Origin: Chloroflexi bacterium HGW-Chloroflexi-6
Lineage (GTDB): Bacteria > Chloroflexota > Anaerolineae > Anaerolineales > Villigracilaceae
Reading direction: 5' to 3'
DNA length: 64,000 bases
Assembly: GCA_002840685.1 (NCBI GenBank)
Contig: PHBU01000003.1
Span: 310,001-374,000, forward strand
The translations under genes were made by a program, and so were the position numbers. Below the pieces are notes generated by a model. It saw nothing but the letters and a program-made list of their open reading frames with translations. It was not told where the DNA came from and did not search any database. Shown here piece by piece: positions 1-8,398 of the stretch (position 1 is its first letter; every line of letters begins with the position of its first letter).

Positions 1-1176
1 CATATGGCGACGGTTATACAGCCCGGTCAGTGAATCTCTCACCGCCTGTTCCTGTAACTGGATGCGCAGCGTTTCGATTTCAGCCAACTGCATCTTTAGC
101 GCCTGGTTGGCGCGTTTGGCTTCGTTTTCGATCGCTTTGCGGGCTGAAACATCTCTGGCGACAATCACCTTGCCTTCGATATCACCAGCTTGATTGAAAA
201 TCGGCGAGATCAGCATTTCCAGGGTGCGCGGCGGGTTGCCGGGGATCTCGATTTCTTCGCTAAGTTCGGATGTGTTCAAAAAGCGACCGGCCAGGCCGGG
301 CCAAAGCTTGAAGACATCCATTAAGTTTCTACCCACGATCTCGCCTGATGATTTTTCAAACCAGGCCAGGGCAGTCCGATTTGCATCAAGCACCCTGTTG
401 TAGGAATCGACCACCAGAACCAGTTCGGGAAGGTTTTCCAGGACCAGGTTGCGCGCAATCGGGACCAGATCGAACATGCGCAGTCCAAATACACCCACGC
501 TGACAAATCCGGCGGTAATGGTCAGAGAAATGGGAGTCAGATCGACCGGGATGTAAAACCCCGGGAATAGATTTTTGCCATACTGGTAAAAGAGATTAAC
601 CAGGATCGGAACCACAACCCCGATCAGCAAGAAGATCAGCTGGCGGCGGTAGAGATCTCGCAAGCGGAACATGGTCCACAGCAGGAGCAGGAAGCCTGCC
701 GCGAGCGACCCGTAAGCCATGACAAGCTGCGCCGGATACCAGCTTCCGCGGGTGATGACCAGCGGCCCGGTACCGTTGGCTTCCATCGGTTCGAGAGCCT
801 GATAATACAGTTGGAACCAGTTTTCACTGAGTAAAAAGACAAATGATATGAGCGGAATAACCCACAATAAGATTCGCCAGATTAAATGGAATCTTTTTTC
901 TTTAAGTGTGTATTCAATCGCAAAGGTAAACCATAAGATTGGCACGCTCAGAATGCCAATATTCTCAACGCGCAGCCAGAAGATCTTGGCCGGCATCTCG
1001 TTGGAGATCGTGATCATCGCGTAGGCCAGAGTCCATACGCTCAGGGCGAAGAACATGACCGCTGCGGTCATGCCCCCGGGGGCATTGCGGCGGCGCAAAA
1101 CCATCACACCCAATACTACCGCGGCGATGGTATTGAGAATAAGGATGACAGCAAAAATGGCCCATTGGATTTGCAT
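1..1176 (-). CDS. 7TM-PAS-GGDEF sensor protein, partial (C-terminus outside window)
   Basis: The frame is open from an ATG at 1176 to the window edge and gives 392 residues with no stop. The first ~230 residues hold about seven hydrophobic helices separated by short charged loops, like the 7TM region at the N-terminus of many histidine kinases and cyclases. A PAS-like domain follows (about 245-355, with 'VVDSYNRVLDANRTAL'), then a short coiled coil. The last visible residues, 'RDSLTGLYNRRHM', are the usual opening of a GGDEF diguanylate cyclase domain. The catalytic GGDEF loop lies outside the window, so activity cannot be judged. The start is 15 nt after the hutI stop, so the two are probably co-transcribed. 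Family assignment is firm; ligand and output are unknown. Confidence 0.85.
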   Translation of the reverse strand, partial: MQIQWAIFAVILILNTIAAVVLGVMVLRRRNAPGGMTAAVMFFALSVWTLAYAMITISNEMPAKIFWLRVENIGILSVPILWFTFAIEYTLKEKRFHLIWRILLWVIPLISFVFLLSENWFQLYYQALEPMEANGTGPLVITRGSWYPAQLVMAYGSLAAGFLLLLWTMFRLRDLYRRQLIFLLIGVVVPILVNLFYQYGKNLFPGFYIPVDLTPISLTITAGFVSVGVFGLRMFDLVPIARNLVLENLPELVLVVDSYNRVLDANRTALAWFEKSSGEIVGRNLMDVFKLWPGLAGRFLNTSELSEEIEIPGNPPRTLEMLISPIFNQAGDIEGKVIVARDVSARKAIENEAKRANQALKMQLAEIETLRIQLQEQAVRDSLTGLYNRRHM

Positions 1177-1191
1177 AGACTGTGTCCGATC

Positions 1192-2466
1192 TCAGGCGGT
1201 ACGATAATAGCCAACATCCACAGAGTAGACGCGTCCGCGTTTGACAACCTGTTTGACCAGGTTGGTGCCGTAGCGGTAGCCAATGTGACGGTAATCCGGC
1301 ACGGACAGGATCAAAATATCGGCCTGTTTGCCAACTTCGAGTGAGCCGACTCTATCCGAACGGCGGATGGCGTGGGCGGCGTTGATCGTCGAAGCAGCAA
1401 TGGCCTGGGCCGGGGTTAATTTCATCGCGCGGCAGGCCAGGGCGATCACAAACTGCATCGATTCATTCCAGGTCGTGCCGGGGTTGCAGTCAGTGGCCAG
1501 GGCCAGGATCCCGTTGGCGGCGATGATTTTCTTGGCCGGGGTGTACTGACACTCGGCCAGTCCAAACGGGGTACACGGCAGCGAAACGGCGACCGTGTCT
1601 GAACGTCCGAGCGCTTCAATATCCGCATCGGAGGTTTTGACGAGATGGTCGGCCGAAGCCGCACCCAACTCCACCGCCAGCTGCACGCCGCCCAGGTTAT
1701 CAAATTCGTCGGCATGGATCTTGAGTGGGAAGCCGAGCTCTTTGGCTTTGGTCAGGATCTGACGCGATTGGGCCAGGTCGAAGGCTTTGTTTTCGCAGAA
1801 AACATCGACAAAAGGCAGGGGTTGGCGCGGGGCGTGCAGTTCCCACCACTGGCGGACGATGGTCAGCATGGTATCGCAGACCAGGTCTGTATAACCTTGT
1901 GGATCATCCTTGTATTCGGGGGCGATGGCGTGTGCGCCCAAAAAAGTGATCGCAAGATCGACCCGGTTCTCGTCTTCGAGAGCCAGCAGGGCTTTGAGCA
2001 AACGCAGTTCTGTGGCGGTTTGCAGTCCGTAGCCGGTCTTGGCCTCGACGGTGGTCGTGCCGTGCGCAAACATGCGCAGCAAGCGCGGACGGGCCTGGGC
2101 CACCAGCGACTCGATCGAAGCGGTGCGCGTGGCGCGCACGGTCGAGAGAATTCCACCGCCCGCCGCCAGAATGTCGAGATAGGGCGTCCCGGCCATTTTA
2201 AGCTCGAACTCTGCAGCCCGGTCACCGCCCCAGATCAGGTGGGTGTGCGGGTCGACAAACCCGGGCATAACGACACAGCCGCCGGCGTCGAGGGTTGGGT
2301 CGTGTGGATATTCAGCGCGGATGTCGGCGGTCTTGCCCACGGCGACAATCTTCTCGTCACGGATGACGACTGCGCCGTCTTCGATGATGCCAAGCTTGCC
2401 CAGGTCGCCGCCGCGTTGCGGGCCGCCTTGCAGGGTGAGCAGTTGGGAGGCTGAGTGGATGATCAT
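1192..2466 (-). CDS. hutI: Imidazolonepropionase
   Basis: This 424-residue amidohydrolase hydrolyses 4-imidazolone-5-propanoate to N-formimidoyl-glutamate in histidine degradation. Visible motifs are the metal-binding 'PGFVDPHTHLIWGG' near residue 65, the 'AGGGILSTV' stretch, 'HADEFDN' near 245, 'DHLVKTSD' and the late 'ATDCNPGT' loop. These fit HutI and not a generic amidohydrolase, and the length is normal for the family. No hutH, hutU or hutG is present in the window, so the rest of the pathway must be elsewhere. It lies 48 nt after the FmdB-like gene and 15 nt before the GGDEF gene. The Shine-Dalgarno sequence is weak. Confidence 0.93.
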   Translation of the reverse strand: MIIHSASQLLTLQGGPQRGGDLGKLGIIEDGAVVIRDEKIVAVGKTADIRAEYPHDPTLDAGGCVVMPGFVDPHTHLIWGGDRAAEFELKMAGTPYLDILAAGGGILSTVRATRTASIESLVAQARPRLLRMFAHGTTTVEAKTGYGLQTATELRLLKALLALEDENRVDLAITFLGAHAIAPEYKDDPQGYTDLVCDTMLTIVRQWWELHAPRQPLPFVDVFCENKAFDLAQSRQILTKAKELGFPLKIHADEFDNLGGVQLAVELGAASADHLVKTSDADIEALGRSDTVAVSLPCTPFGLAECQYTPAKKIIAANGILALATDCNPGTTWNESMQFVIALACRAMKLTPAQAIAASTINAAHAIRRSDRVGSLEVGKQADILILSVPDYRHIGYRYGTNLVKQVVKRGRVYSVDVGYYRTA

Positions 2467-2514
2467 GATTCTATTGTATCCATTTTTACGCCTGAGAGGT
2501 TATTTGTTGGCGGG

Positions 2515-2919
2515 TCAGTCGTCAAATCCGCCCATATCGCCCATGTCACCGCCGCCCAGGCCTTCGGCCAGATCGGGGATGGCGCTCTCGATCTCTTCGG
2601 GCGATTGACCGGCTTCGAGGCGGTCGACCACATCGCTGAATTCGGGCGGCAGGCCTTCGCCCAATTCGCTGCCCATTTTGCGCATCATGCGTCCCAGGGC
2701 CACGGGGTCGTCATCGATCCCATCCAGCATCGAAGGGTCACCCAGCGCGGACAGGCGCTGCTCGTCCGATTTGAGCACGCGCACACGCGGAACCCGCCTG
2801 CGAACGTTGGCGCTGCTGCAGTGGGCACAGGCCACCGCTTTGGTGCCGTATTCCTGGTAGCTTAAAAAGATGTCGAAACGTTTTCGACAATCGAGACAGA
2901 CAAAATCATAGGTTGGCAT
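2515..2919 (-). CDS. FmdB-family zinc ribbon protein
   Basis: A 134-residue soluble protein. The N-terminus 'MPTYDFVCLDCRKRFD' with a second CxxC at about residues 31-34 ('CAHCSS') is the FmdB/CxxC_CXXC_SSSS putative regulatory zinc ribbon. The remainder is acidic and low-complexity, ending in Gly/Asp/Met-rich sequence. The function of this family is not established; a role in regulation or metal handling is only inferred from the ribbon. A GGAG lies upstream of the ATG at a rather long distance, with a TACAAT -10-like element about 24 nt upstream. Confidence 0.8.
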   Translation of the reverse strand: MPTYDFVCLDCRKRFDIFLSYQEYGTKAVACAHCSSANVRRRVPRVRVLKSDEQRLSALGDPSMLDGIDDDPVALGRMMRKMGSELGEGLPPEFSDVVDRLEAGQSPEEIESAIPDLAEGLGGGDMGDMGGFDD

Positions 2920-2989
2920 GGTTCAAAGTTCTCCGATGCAATTGTATGCGAGTTGCGGCGGGAAGGACAGGTCTTTTTTAGGTACAGAT

Positions 2990-3038
2990 GTAGCGCGGGA
3001 TGTTATCCCGCGAGGCGCGGGTTGGCAACCCGCCCTAC
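2990..3038. repeat. Composite palindromic repeat, two hairpins
   Basis: Two adjacent hairpins are bounded by GTAG and CTAC. The first has 8-bp arms (CGCGGGAT/ATCCCGCG, 3-nt loop) and the second has 7-bp arms (GCGGGTT/AACCCGC). It lies immediately downstream of the E1 gene stop. The left half matches 19 of 23 positions of an element at 9822-9886 read on the other strand, so it belongs to a dispersed repeat family. There is no U tract, so it is not a classical terminator. Confidence 0.75.
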
Positions 3039-3040
3039 GG

Positions 3041-5425
3041 TTATGGGTATTTTGCCGGGTTAACCTCGCGCATGATCGCATAGACCGCGTCGAAAATGGT
3101 TTCGGCATTCGGCTTTGACCAGTAATCGCCATCCGAGCCGTAGGCTGGGCGGTGGGGTTGGGCGGCTAGGGTGCGGGGAGCGGAGTCGAGGTGGTAATAG
3201 CCGCCTTGTTTTTCGATAACCTGCTGGAGCATGAAAGCGGTCGTCCCACCGGGCACATCTTCGTCGAGGAAGAGCACGCGGTTGGTTTTTTTGAGCGATT
3301 CAACGATCATACCGTTCAGGTCAAAGGGCAGCAGGCTTTGCACGTCGATCACTTCAGCCTCGATGCCCACTTTGGACAGTTTCTCGGCGGCATCCAGCGC
3401 GATCCGGCAGCATGCGCCGTAGGTGACGACGGTCACGTCCGCGCCGGGGCGCAGGATTTCCGGCACGCCGAGCGGCACGGTCATCTCAGCCAGGTTGTCG
3501 GGCAGGCGTTCCTTCAGGCGATAGCCATTGAGTGGCTCAACCACCAGGCCGGGTTCTTCAGCGCGCAGCAGGGTGTTATAAAATCCGCCGGCCTGGGTCA
3601 GGTTGCGCGGCACAAGCACATGGATTCCGCGCACGAGATGGATGATGCCCGCCATCGGTGAACCGCTGTGCCAGATTCCCTCCAGGCGGTGGCCACGGGT
3701 GCGGATGATAACCGGGGCTTTCTGCCCACCGGCGGTGCGCCAGAGCAGGTTCGAGAGATCATCAGACATCAGCTGCAGGGCGTAAAGCAGGTAATCGAGA
3801 TATTGAATTTCACAGATCGGGCGCAGTCCGCGCATGGCCAGGCCGATTGCCTGACCAAGAATGGTTACTTCGCGGATGCCGGTGTCCATCACGCGCAAAA
3901 ATCCGTACTTTTCTTGCAGGCCGCGGAAGCCCTGGTTGACATCCCCCAGTTTGCCGACATCCTCGCCAAAGGCGATCGTGCGCGGGTCGCGGCCAAAGGC
4001 GGTGTCGAAAAAGGCGTTGACGACTTCGAACCCGGTCTGGGTTGGCGATGAGGCCGAGTAGACGGGTTTTACTTCCGGCACGCGGGCGGCGGCATCGGGC
4101 CAGGGGCTGTGCAGGTGGCTGGAAAATGTCTCAGCGGCGGCGGCGTTTTCAGCGTTATACCAGCTCTGGAGTTTTTGCAGGGCTGGCGTCGGGTTGCTGC
4201 GTTCCGAACGGAGCACTTCGTGGGCGGCGGCAAAAATATCGCGTTTGGTAAAGGCTGGCAGGTTGGATAAGTTTTCCTTGATCCCGGCGGCGGATGGGAT
4301 CTGGGCCAGGAGCTGCGCGGCTTCGATGCGCATTTTCTGAAGGGGGGCGGTGTAGGCCTCCCAGGCGGTCTTGCGCAGCTCTTCGACCCGTTGGCGGTCT
4401 TCCGCTTCGTAAGCGTTGAGTTCATCCTTGCTGGCGACGCCGATTTCGATCATCCACTGCCGCATTTTGACAAGGCAGTCGAATTCGGTCTCCCACTGCA
4501 GGCGTTCGGATGTTTTGTAGCGTTCGTGGCTGCCGCTGGTGCTGTGCCCGAGCGGCTGGGTGACTTCGGTGACATGCACGATGGCCGGGATGTGATACTC
4601 GCGGGCGATCTCGCCGGCGGCGGCGTAGGTTTCGAGCAGGGCGGGGTAATCCCAGGCGCGAACGGTGTACAGGTCGTAGCCGATGTCGGTGCTGCGCGGC
4701 GGGTTGGGATCGCGTTCGAAGCCTTTCAGGATGGCGCCGATGTTTTCCTTGACCATCTGGAACTGGTTGGGGACCGAGATGCCGAATCCGTCATCGTAGA
4801 TGGTGATGACGGCCGGGGCCTGCAGCACGCCGATGGCGTTGACGCTTTCCCAGAACATGCCTTCGGCGGTCGAGGCATTGCCGATCGTGCCCCAGGCGAC
4901 TTCGTCGCCGTTTTTCGAGAACTGGCTGAAGGGTTTCAGCTCGGGGATCTGGCGGTAGAGGGTCGAGGCGAAGGCCAGCCCGACCAGGCGCGGCATTTGC
5001 GAGGCGGTCGGCGAGACATCCGCGGCGATGTTGTAGGTTTGGGTCTGGTCGCGCCAGGAACCGTCCGGGTTGATGTAGCGCGAGGCGAAGTGACCGTTCA
5101 TGGCGCGACCGGCGGTGGCGGGTTCGTGGGCCACATCGGCATGGGCGTAGAGTTGCGCAAAAAAAGCCTGGATGTCGATCACCCCGAGGGCGAACATCCA
5201 GGTCTGGTCACGGTAATAACCGGAGCGCCAATCGCCTTTTTGGAAGGCGTGGGCGATGGCAAGCTGGGCGACTTCCTTGCCGTCGCCGAAGATGCCAAAT
5301 TTGGCCTTGCCGCTCAAGACTTCGCGCCGTCCGATAACGGAAGCCTGCCGGCTGCGGTAGGCCAGGCGGTAATCATTAATGATTTGTTCGTGGGTTAGGG
5401 GGAAGGTCTGGTTGCCGTTGGGCAT
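3041..5425 (-). CDS. Fused alpha/beta E1 component of a 2-oxoacid dehydrogenase (branched-chain type)
   Basis: A 794-residue thiamine-diphosphate enzyme with alpha and beta subunits in one chain. The alpha part (about 1-380) has 'YYRDQTWMFALG' and a thiamine-binding region 'WGTIGNASTAEG...YDDGFGIS'. The beta part starts near 450 with 'EVVNAFFDTAFGRD', then 'FGEDVGKLGDVNQGF' and 'EIQYLDYLLYALQ', and ends in a transketolase C-terminal domain ('VLFLDEDVPGGTTAF'). Such fusions are usually annotated as 2-oxoisovalerate dehydrogenase E1, which decarboxylates branched 2-oxoacids for transfer to lipoyl-E2. No E2 or E3 gene is nearby, so the substrate is uncertain. The open frame extends to a TTG at 5470, but the ATG at 5425 has GGAG four bases upstream and is preferred. 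Confidence 0.82.
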   Translation of the reverse strand: MPNGNQTFPLTHEQIINDYRLAYRSRQASVIGRREVLSGKAKFGIFGDGKEVAQLAIAHAFQKGDWRSGYYRDQTWMFALGVIDIQAFFAQLYAHADVAHEPATAGRAMNGHFASRYINPDGSWRDQTQTYNIAADVSPTASQMPRLVGLAFASTLYRQIPELKPFSQFSKNGDEVAWGTIGNASTAEGMFWESVNAIGVLQAPAVITIYDDGFGISVPNQFQMVKENIGAILKGFERDPNPPRSTDIGYDLYTVRAWDYPALLETYAAAGEIAREYHIPAIVHVTEVTQPLGHSTSGSHERYKTSERLQWETEFDCLVKMRQWMIEIGVASKDELNAYEAEDRQRVEELRKTAWEAYTAPLQKMRIEAAQLLAQIPSAAGIKENLSNLPAFTKRDIFAAAHEVLRSERSNPTPALQKLQSWYNAENAAAAETFSSHLHSPWPDAAARVPEVKPVYSASSPTQTGFEVVNAFFDTAFGRDPRTIAFGEDVGKLGDVNQGFRGLQEKYGFLRVMDTGIREVTILGQAIGLAMRGLRPICEIQYLDYLLYALQLMSDDLSNLLWRTAGGQKAPVIIRTRGHRLEGIWHSGSPMAGIIHLVRGIHVLVPRNLTQAGGFYNTLLRAEEPGLVVEPLNGYRLKERLPDNLAEMTVPLGVPEILRPGADVTVVTYGACCRIALDAAEKLSKVGIEAEVIDVQSLLPFDLNGMIVESLKKTNRVLFLDEDVPGGTTAFMLQQVIEKQGGYYHLDSAPRTLAAQPHRPAYGSDGDYWSKPNAETIFDAVYAIMREVNPAKYP

Positions 5426-5556
5426 TTTCTCTCCGTAATGAGACGATCTCTCAGGAAATTTTTCTGCCAATCATCGCCCTGAGTAAGATCGAAGGACGGT
5501 TATTTCGGGCAATACCAGTCTGATTATAACGGATAACAAAATCAGGATACGAATTT

Positions 5557-5592
5557 CACGAATTGTCACGAAAATAGTTCTAAAAATTCGTG
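5557..5592. repeat. Short inverted repeat CACGAATT...AATTCGTG
   Basis: 8-bp arms 20 nt apart lie in the 235-bp gap between the E1 gene start and the PP2C gene end. The gap otherwise holds AT-rich sequence and no recognisable gene. It could be a small intergenic repeat or a regulator site; no function is assigned. Confidence 0.35.
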
Positions 5593-5660
5593 TGACTTTG
5601 TGTTAAAGAAATGCTTTCAGGTTGCTGAGATTTTCCCCCATAAGATTGACGATCTGAAAT

Positions 5661-6506
5661 TTAGCCCATGACCCAGCCGGGCTTGTGCTGGTTTTTATCG
5701 AACGGCATGCCAAGCAGGATGGTGGTGATGTTATCGTGTCCGCCGCGCTGGTTGGCCAGGTCGATCAGGCTGAGTGCGGCCTGGTTGAGGGTCTTGCCCT
5801 GCAGAGTCTGCACGATTTCGGCATCGTTGACCAGGTCGGTCAGGCCGTCCGTGCAGAGCAGAATGACATCCCCCGGCTGGAGCATCATGCCCTGGTTGGC
5901 TTTGGCCTTGACTTCGGTCTCATTTTCAGCCAGGAACAGGCGAAAATCGGGTTCGGGCGGCGTTTCCGAGCCCAAATAACGGCGGATGACGTGCAGGTTG
6001 GGGTGGGTTTTGATCTGCGAACCGCTCAAGACACCTTTTTCGATGGCTTCCTGAACCCAGGTGTGGTCGCGGCTGATTTGGCGGGCTTTGCCTTCGCGGA
6101 TCAGATAAATGCGCGAATCGCCTGCATAGGCAATGTAGAGCACATCTCCCACCACCCAGGCGCAAGAAACGGTCGCGCCCATGCCTTTGCGAGTCCCGTC
6201 CAACTCGGCCTGTTTAAAGATTTCCTCGCTGACCCGGTAAAAACCCTCCTGGAAAAGCGGGAGCGGGTTGCCGCTGGTGTTCTCCTCGGCCATTTCGCTG
6301 AACATATTGACCACGATCGAGGAGGCCACCTCCCCGGCGCGGTGTCCACCGATGCCATCCGAAACGATCGCAAAGACGACCGGCATCGGATTGTGCTGGC
6401 TGAGGGTGAATGCCGAAATGGCGAAGCTGTCTTCGTTGTTTTTGCCAGATTGGCCGGGGTGGGTTTGGGCTGCGACAAAAAGATGCGCGCGACTTGAGCG
6501 GATCAT
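5661..6506 (-). CDS. PP2C-family Ser/Thr protein phosphatase
   Basis: A 281-residue cytoplasmic phosphatase of the PPM/PP2C (Stp/PrpC) family, which removes phosphate from Ser/Thr using two metal ions. Metal-binding motifs are visible: 'GKNNEDSF' near residue 20, 'VSDGIGGHRAGEVAS' near 50, 'GDSRIYL' near 130, 'CTDGLTDLV' near 215 and 'HDNITTIL' near 258. The start codon overlaps the stop of the upstream VWA/FHA gene by four bases, so translation is probably coupled. FHA domains bind phosphothreonine, so the pair is likely a Ser/Thr phosphosignalling unit opposing kinases such as those at 23.4 and 37.1 kb. Confidence 0.92.
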   Translation of the reverse strand: MIRSSRAHLFVAAQTHPGQSGKNNEDSFAISAFTLSQHNPMPVVFAIVSDGIGGHRAGEVASSIVVNMFSEMAEENTSGNPLPLFQEGFYRVSEEIFKQAELDGTRKGMGATVSCAWVVGDVLYIAYAGDSRIYLIREGKARQISRDHTWVQEAIEKGVLSGSQIKTHPNLHVIRRYLGSETPPEPDFRLFLAENETEVKAKANQGMMLQPGDVILLCTDGLTDLVNDAEIVQTLQGKTLNQAALSLIDLANQRGGHDNITTILLGMPFDKNQHKPGWVMG

Positions 6507-8398
6507 TCGGGTTGGATGGGGGTTAGTTTCGGTTTCTGAATGGCAGGTGGTTTGCCGAGCACAAACCGGTAGGTTAATTGGCCAAAGTTTACCACATCGC
6601 CATGTGCGAGCAAACAGCCCTCTTGGGGGATCGTCTCATAGTTGACCCAGGTTCCGGCGATGGAGCGATTGTCTGTCAGCAGGAATCCGTTTGCGGTGCG
6701 CTGGATGCGGGCATGCAGCGGCGAAAGCGACGGGTCGCCCAGCACGTTGGTGGCCTGGGTCGGGTCTGCGCCAATGGTCAGCTCGGGCGCAGACAGGGAG
6801 ATCGGGTCGCCGCCGGGGGCAGGCTGCCCGTCAGATGTCAGTTTGACGAGATAAGCGGGCGGGGGCGGCGTTTTGCGACGGATCCACGGAAAGGGGTTGG
6901 CGGCAGGCAGCGGCCTGGTAGGCGGTTCGAGGCCTGTCTGCACCGGCTGGGTGACCGGGTCCAGTTGGCGGGCGCGGATGCGGCGGCGTTCTGCCATGCG
7001 GCTGAAGGTTTTCTGGCCGCTGAAGAAGATGACCACCAACAAAACCAGACCGGCGAAAACCACCCCTGTAGTGGCAATCGCCACGTTGTTGCGCAAGATC
7101 AGCCCTGCCAGCCCGCCGGGCGGCTGGACCACGACCACATCCACCGTGACTGGGGCGCTTGTGCTGCTCAAGCCCAGCGAGTCGACTGCTTCGATGCGCA
7201 GGCTGTGCGTGCCGCTGACGAGGTAGCCGCGCAAGTCCCAGTTGAATTGCTCAAAGGGATCGCTTGTATTTTCCTGCACGACAACGTCATCCACGTACAG
7301 GGTGGTGCGTTCCAGCGGGCGCGGATGGCCGTCGGGGAATTCGATCAGGATTTCGAGCGCCTGGCTGGCTGGCTGGCTGTTCTCAAGATCGAACTGGTCT
7401 TCAGGGTTCTGTCTCGTGATCTGGGAAGGCGGCGAAAGCAAAATTGGGTTGGGCGGCAGGACGGTCAGGTCAAGCACTGCCTGGTTTGAGTTGAGCGCCA
7501 GCTCGCCCGACGAGATCAAGACAGACAGGCTGTGCTGTCCGCTTTCGCGCACAGCAGACGCGTATTCAAATTCATAGACCCAGCGCAGGGTGCCCAGCCA
7601 TTCTTCAGGGTCGAGCAGGGTCTCGATGCCGGTAAAGTCGAGGGTGGCTCCGCCGGTGGCGATTGCCATCTGGCGCAAGGCATCTGCGCCGGGGTGGACG
7701 AGAAAATCCTTTGAGTCGACGATCCAGGCGAAAACCCGTATCCCGGCCTGGTTGGCGCGGGCGGTCAGATCGTTCAGGGCAGCGATATTTTCACTGTCGA
7801 GGTGGCTGGAAACCAGCAGAATGGCGCGTTTTCCGCCGGGAACCAGGGGTGTTTCAAGGGCGGTATCCAATGCGTACGAAAGGGCGGCCAGGTTGGGGGT
7901 CGAGGCGCGCAGTTGCGGATCGAACAGTTCAAGGCGATTGCGCCAGGTCAGCGGGTTGACGCGCGAGGTGACGATCCCACCGTTCCAGGTCAGGCTGAAT
8001 AGATCGGCGCTGTCAGATGGGCGGGCCGCGGCCCAGTTATCCAGCACGGCGATCGCTTTGTCGTAGCGCGAAAAGCCTTGCCCGTCGCGCACGGCCAGGG
8101 CCGGGCCGGAATTGATCGCAACCACCACCTGCAAGGGTGCGGCGCGTTCGGTCAGCCTGTCGGGTGTGATGGTTTCTCCGCCTTCGAGCAGGGAGACGCT
8201 GCCCGGTTTTAATCCTCGTAGGAATTGCCCCTGTTCATCGTAAACATCGAGCAAGCCAGAGATGAGCGGGAATTGCTCTGAGTTGACTTCGTACAAAACG
8301 GCAGAAGCCTGGCTCTGTGCAAATGAAATTTGCGGCAGGGCCAGGCTGATGATGAAAATTATCAAAAACAGGCGTAAGGCTCGGGTTCTAATAGGCAT
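6503..8398 (-). CDS. Membrane protein with VWA-like domain and cytoplasmic FHA domain
   Basis: A 631-residue protein with a signal peptide (about 1-27), an extracytoplasmic von Willebrand A-like domain (about 90-290), an Ig-like/Big region (about 320-425, ending 'TSAPVTVDVVV'), one transmembrane helix (about 437-460), a Pro-rich linker and an FHA domain (about 535-615). In the FHA part, 'SLSPLHARI' and 'SIAGTWVN' keep the Ser/His and Asn positions that bind phosphothreonine. In the VWA part the expected DxSxS metal site reads 'INSGPAL', so the MIDAS looks degenerate. It overlaps both neighbours (11 nt upstream, 4 nt downstream) in one operon. Inference: an outside-in or inside-out adaptor linking an envelope ligand to a phosphorylated partner. 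Confidence 0.8.
   Translation of the reverse strand: MPIRTRALRLFLIIFIISLALPQISFAQSQASAVLYEVNSEQFPLISGLLDVYDEQGQFLRGLKPGSVSLLEGGETITPDRLTERAAPLQVVVAINSGPALAVRDGQGFSRYDKAIAVLDNWAAARPSDSADLFSLTWNGGIVTSRVNPLTWRNRLELFDPQLRASTPNLAALSYALDTALETPLVPGGKRAILLVSSHLDSENIAALNDLTARANQAGIRVFAWIVDSKDFLVHPGADALRQMAIATGGATLDFTGIETLLDPEEWLGTLRWVYEFEYASAVRESGQHSLSVLISSGELALNSNQAVLDLTVLPPNPILLSPPSQITRQNPEDQFDLENSQPASQALEILIEFPDGHPRPLERTTLYVDDVVVQENTSDPFEQFNWDLRGYLVSGTHSLRIEAVDSLGLSSTSAPVTVDVVVVQPPGGLAGLILRNNVAIATTGVVFAGLVLLVVIFFSGQKTFSRMAERRRIRARQLDPVTQPVQTGLEPPTRPLPAANPFPWIRRKTPPPPAYLVKLTSDGQPAPGGDPISLSAPELTIGADPTQATNVLGDPSLSPLHARIQRTANGFLLTDNRSIAGTWVNYETIPQEGCLLAHGDVVNFGQLTYRFVLGKPPAIQKPKLTPIQPE

Noticed and set aside
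1645..2454. 269-codon plus-strand open frame opposite hutI
   Set aside because: Lies entirely antisense to a clear hutI and its translation has no recognisable motif, only biased shadow composition.
4391..5398. 335-codon plus-strand open frame opposite the E1 gene
   Set aside because: Antisense shadow of a strongly conserved enzyme gene; low-complexity Gly/Asp/Val composition, no ribosome site.
5426..5470. TTG start extending the E1 protein by 15 residues
   Set aside because: The extension has no ribosome site and the ATG at 5425 has GGAG at good distance.
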